Source: Peromyscus leucopus (taxonomy: Eukaryota > Chordata > Mammalia > Rodentia > Cricetidae). From it: 64,000 nucleotides of DNA. Below the pieces are notes generated by a model. The model had not been told where the DNA came from, did no database searches, and saw only the letters and a list, made by a program, of their open reading frames with translations. Shown here one piece after another: positions 60,278-64,000 of the stretch. The position numbers and the translations under genes are program-made. The stretch's first letter is position 1. Each line of letters starts with the position of its first letter. The DNA is taken from positions 42,391,642 to 42,455,641 of the forward strand of contig NC_051072.1 of NCBI RefSeq assembly GCF_004664715.2, read 5' to 3'.

Positions 60278-60545
60278 AAAATGAAGTAAATGGCATTTTT
60301 GTGGACCTTTTGTTATGTTTTGGCATTTTTGTCTTATTAGTTTCTCAGTTGTTTTGATTTTCATTTTTGTGTTTTTGTAGTTTTGTTTTTTATTTTTTGT
60401 TTTTTGTTTTTAAAGAGAAAAAATTGAGGGAGAGAGAATGTAAAGTTGGGTGGGTAGGGCAGTAAGGAGGATCAGGGAAGAGTTGGAGGAGGGAAAGACA
60501 TGATAAAATATATTGCATGGAAGATTTTTAATTAGAAAATAACAA

Positions 60546-62144
60546 AAGTTTGCCTCTGCTGAGATTCACTCAGAGAAGACAAGCTGCAAAGAAGATTCAC
60601 TGACAAGTTCAGCCCAATGAAGCAGAGATCAATAGAACTTTCTGGTAGAGGCAAAGACCAACTTGAGCCACCTGGAAAGGATGCTCTCCAATCTGTTGAG
60701 CTGCCCGCAGGTTGTGCAGTGTGCTCTAGGTCCCCAGCTTTGGTGAACTGTCATCCATGCTATGGTGGACTTTGATGATGCAGCTGCCTTTGAGTCATTT
60801 CTGCTCCTGGAAATAACCCCTCACCCACACTCCTATTAAGTATTTTCAGTAAAACATAATTGTTCACAAAGTTGGACTTTTGTGGTAGCCGTACTCCGTT
60901 TGGCCTTTTGTCCCCTGTCTGGGTGAGTAGAAGTTTGTTCAGGTTCTCTCCAGGAATAGTGTCCCGTAACAACTTAAAGCTGTAAAGTTGTTTCTAGAGA
61001 CAAAGAAGAATGATGTTTGGAATGGAACTGAGTGAGGCTGTTTGAGGTAATTATGTAGAATCTATTTTCCTTCTTTTATCATTGTTGCAGTTTCTATTTT
61101 TCTGAGAAATAGAGAAAACACCACACTTCATTAAATTCTTGGTTATTAGCTCTTAAGTAGGTTTAAATGACCTACCATTAATCTCCCTTGGGCACTTTTG
61201 CCACTGTCCACTGTCGGCACCTTTAGCCTAATATTTTTTAAAGTCAGGTTCTAACCTCCTTCATGGAGATAACTGGGGCTCTATTCAGACGAGGATTTGC
61301 TTTATTCATCTCATTTTCTCAGACAAGCATTTCCCTTGTGCCCATTCCTCTCAGGCATAAGTCAGTCAGTAGGAAATTTTCCTAACTTTGCTGCCCCAGT
61401 CATCCCAAGGCCATACACATCTAACCTGGTTTCTACCAGGTAAAACCAGAGGGGCTAGAATTGGGCATAGGTGAGATAGTGCTGGATCTGTGCAACCAAC
61501 CTTGGCTACTTGCCAGTTTATGATTGGTAAATGGATAAATGGGAGGAAAATGGAACTGGAACGTTGTAGGCTCCCCCCCTTCCTTTTTTCCTTCATATTG
61601 TTGGATACTTAATTCTTAAAACCTTCAATACCAGACTCCTCTGGTTCAGTTGTTTTTCTGGCTCTTTATATCTGAATCCTTTTTTGTGTTCCTCTTTGCT
61701 TTGTTGTTACTTTTCTTTTGAATACACCTCCTGCACTTTCTCTTGGAATGCCTCTCAGTTTTCTGCTGCATGCTGGCATGCCCCGCTGCATGCTGGTATG
61801 CCCTGCTGCTGAATGCAGTTTTTATTTGCATGTCTCACCTCCTGGGAGTGAGATGTCTTCTATCTTCTCAGTGTGTTCTGTAAACCTTTGATCATTCTGG
61901 GCCTCCTCTGGTTACAGGCAATAGTTTGTAGGAATTCTTCTTTTTGCTTCTCTAAGCTTCAATACTTCTTATATTTCTTTCATTTCTAGACCTTCTAACT
62001 CCATGGCATTCCAATTATATATATCACAAAGGCAGCTCACTTCCTATGATGTCATTTCCCTCCAGTTAAAGTTCTTAGCATTACCTGCCCTGGACTATAT
62101 CTAGCTGTATTTCTGTGTTTGCTATATGCATTGAAAAAAATCAT
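60546..62144. other. Intergenic, no gene recognised
   Basis: Unique-looking. A short imperfect duplication 'ctgctgcatgctgg' / 'ccgctgcatgctgg' occurs at 61761-61796. No exon signal. Confidence 0.45.
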
Positions 62145-63480
62145 TTTATCAGCTTAAGATAACTCTTGTCTTTTTCTGCTTCTTTTCCCTTCCTTTCTTT
62201 TTCTTTTCTTTTCATATATTGGATTGTGTATCCAAAAGTGATGAACTGTGTTGGATTATTTTCCTTCATTATTGATAAGATCTTATTGTTTATCCTTTAT
62301 TGTTGGTGCAGTAAATCTGATTTGAAAACTTATCTAACCAACTGTGCATTCTTGTGTAATAGTCATGATTTGTTTCTGACTGGCTTTTCGTGTTTTGCTT
62401 GATTTCGAAGCTGTGCTCTGAGTCTGTCCTCAGTTTGTCTATTTTCTATTTTTTTTTTTTTTGTTATTTGTCTGCTTGTTCGTTTTTCACCTTGCACTTA
62501 CCTATTGTGGTATATAGTGATAGAAGCTTTGTAAATAATGTCAGAAATCGAATTCTTAGTTTTCTACTTTCCATCAACTTATTAACTATCTGGATCTAGA
62601 GTTTTTTCTTTGTGACAATGCATTTTTAATTTCTTATTAAAGTTATGGAATCCTTATTGAAATGCTAGAGTTTTCTATTTCTCCTTCAGCCAGTTTTTGA
62701 ATGTTAAAAATTGTTTTGGTTTTTTTTTTTTTTTTTTGAGTTTATTCCTCATCTGAATTTTGGTTTATTGGTCTATGGTATAAAGCATCCCTTTAAGAAT
62801 TTCACTTTATAATGTTCTTCCATTTTTTTTTTACCAAGTATTGATGTGTGTTTTACTCTTTCCCTTGATCTACCTTACCAATTTAATCTGTTATTAGTTT
62901 TTTTTAGACTACCAATACTCACCCTTTAAAGTATTCTCTGTTATATCTTTGTTTTATATCACAAAAGTATTAATTTTGGTTTTTTTTTTTAAATTATTTT
63001 TGCAGAGCCTTTTAAAACTTCTGGTCTTCTATTATTTCCATACCTACCCAGCTCTCTGCTTATCATTTCTACCTTTGCTTAATTTTCACGTGTCTATTGA
63101 TTTTTATTTGCTTGTTTTTCTTACTCTATTTTTTCCTGTTTGCTCTGATTTTCCCAGTGTATTCCTTGTTATTTCATGTACAAAATGATCCCTTTTTCCA
63201 TTTGTTTGTTTTGTTTTGTTTTGTTTCCTGTTTAAAAAGTCCTGCCATTTTACATTCATGTTGCTAGTGCTATGGTAATCTGGTCAACCTCGTAAGTCAT
63301 TTGCGGTATTTTTTTTCTTTTTTGACTACATGTATTTTTCCTTTATAGATGAGATTGCTTCATTTTTTTCAACATTCACATCTGTGTCAGTCCAAGCCTT
63401 ATTTTATATTTTATATTTAAGTAAACTTTTAATTTTAGAATTGTTTTTGATTCACTAAAAAGCTTCAAAGACAGTACAGA
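62145..63480 (-). repeat. Probable ancient antisense L1 ORF2
   Basis: T-rich plus strand with pieces such as 'ttctatttctccttcagcca', 'gtttattggtctatgg' and 'tctgttattagttttt' recalls the reverse complement of decayed L1M ORF2. No continuous frame remains; assignment is by general pattern. Confidence 0.35.
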
Positions 63481-63908
63481 AATGTTATTCTATACGACAT
63501 GGCTAATGAACCAATAATTAAGGCATTGTTAGTGAATAAACCCATTAAATTTAGATTTATTTCTTTTTTCCTAATACTTGTCTTCCCAAGGATCCCACCC
63601 AGGGTACCATACTACCTCAAGTCAGCATTTCTGTATAGGCTCTTCTGGACTGAGACAATTTCTCATTGTGATGGTAGTTTTCTGTGCCTTTTTATCTTGT
63701 CATTTAATTGAAACTAATCTCTGTGGTACTGTGAAATATTTCATTGACGTGATTAACTTCTATAATCACTATATCTCAAGTAAAGGAGATTATATTTGAT
63801 ATAACAAAATGTACTTCAAACACAGAATAGACTAAAAATGGTGGCTTCGATGGATATTGTATAATTCCATGTAGCAATGAAAGTATTACAAACCCTGAAA
63901 TAAGTTAT
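63481..63908. other. Intergenic, nothing recognised
   Basis: AT-rich, no recognised content. Confidence 0.4.
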
Positions 63909-63909
63909 A

Positions 63910-64000
63910 CTTTATTTTAATATTATTTATTTATTTAATGTGCTTGTATGTGAGTCTGAGTATATGTATATGCACCATGGGCTTGTGGGAAACCAAAGGG
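63910..64000 (-). repeat. B3-like SINE, cut by the window edge
   Basis: 'attatttatttatttaatgt', 'gtatgtgagtctgagtatat' and 'tgcaccatgggcttgtggga' resemble the reversed tail and body of B3/B4 SINEs. The head would lie beyond 64000. Confidence 0.55.

Larger units (their letters stand above)
58050..60545 (+). mobile_element. L1 (Lx-type): degenerate ORF2 end and 3' UTR
   Basis: Plus-strand L1. 58070-58520 is a decayed ORF2 C-terminus ('taccaaaggatgattcatcg', 'gataccactacatacctatc'). 58525-59666 is 3' UTR ('ggaacaattaacactagaga', 'agttaccaatcactctctgg', 'aggcccactccatgagatgg', 'aaccaagaagctatcggcaa'). It is interrupted by an LTR (59667-60050) and a B1 (60128-60277) and resumes to an AT-rich end at about 60545. 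All frames are broken. The longest L1 in the window and clearly old. Confidence 0.85.

Noticed and set aside
59888..60289. 133-codon frame across LTR and B1
   Set aside because: It joins LTR, L1 and B1 pieces; the 'ALGRQRQADLCEFK' part is translated B1.

Overview
The window is non-coding nuclear DNA from a muroid rodent, most likely a cricetid (hamster, vole or deer-mouse lineage). The muroid assignment rests on B1, B2, B3 and B4 SINEs and Lx-type L1 tails. The cricetid refinement rests on the B1 variant at 27716 and 60128, whose 3' half reads 'ggaaaggcgcaaagctac'; that part is from memory and unchecked. I find no supportable protein-coding exon, tRNA, rRNA or CRISPR array. The longest open frames lie in L1 or other repeats. 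The only recognisable gene-derived sequence is a broken retrocopy of the ribosomal protein gene Rpl32 (27092-27470).

Layout. 1-7 kb: LTR fragments, a MaLR-like remnant, an L1 tail with an inverted 5' part (2.5-3.0 kb) and a perfect 39-bp duplication around a T-rich tract (6.6 kb). 7.4-9.1 kb: the best preserved L1, a minus-strand insertion with perfect target-site duplications (TSDs) and a 5' inversion exposing the ORF2 C-terminus on the plus strand. 12.7-13.2 kb: a solo LTR. 13.8-14.3 kb: B4/B3 SINEs. 17.3-20.4 kb: old minus-strand L1 with a B1 and a second 5'-inverted L1. 22.1-24.0 kb: B2, B1 and an Lx L1. 26.9-27.9 kb: B1, the Rpl32 pseudogene and a B1 with TSD. 29-31 kb: B4, an ERV-like repeat and an LTR fragment. 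34.2 kb: a URR1-like element. 35.7-36.4 kb: an L1 with a perfect 18-bp TSD but many one-base deletions. 39.6-41.3 kb: two solo LTRs. 43.8-44.5 kb: a further 5'-inverted L1. 46.3, 54.5 and 59.7 kb: LTRs resembling the 12.7 kb one. 54-60.5 kb: two Lx L1s, each split by one of these LTRs, the second also by a B1. 62-63.5 kb: probable ancient antisense L1.

What ties the window together is insertion history. Six LTRs have TG...CA-type ends; four of them carry exact 6-bp TSDs and one a 5/6 match, which fits class II (ERVK-type) integration. Four L1s carry 5' inversions (twin priming). Nested insertions give a relative order: L1 first, then LTR or B1. No new functional system is evident. The items most worth checking are the possible assembly error at 35.7-36.4 kb, the LTR group with embedded B1-like arms, the 75-bp repeat flanking the LTR at 1.2-1.6 kb, the 39-bp duplication at 6.6 kb, and a possible conserved element near 48.9-49.5 kb with overlapping octamer motifs.
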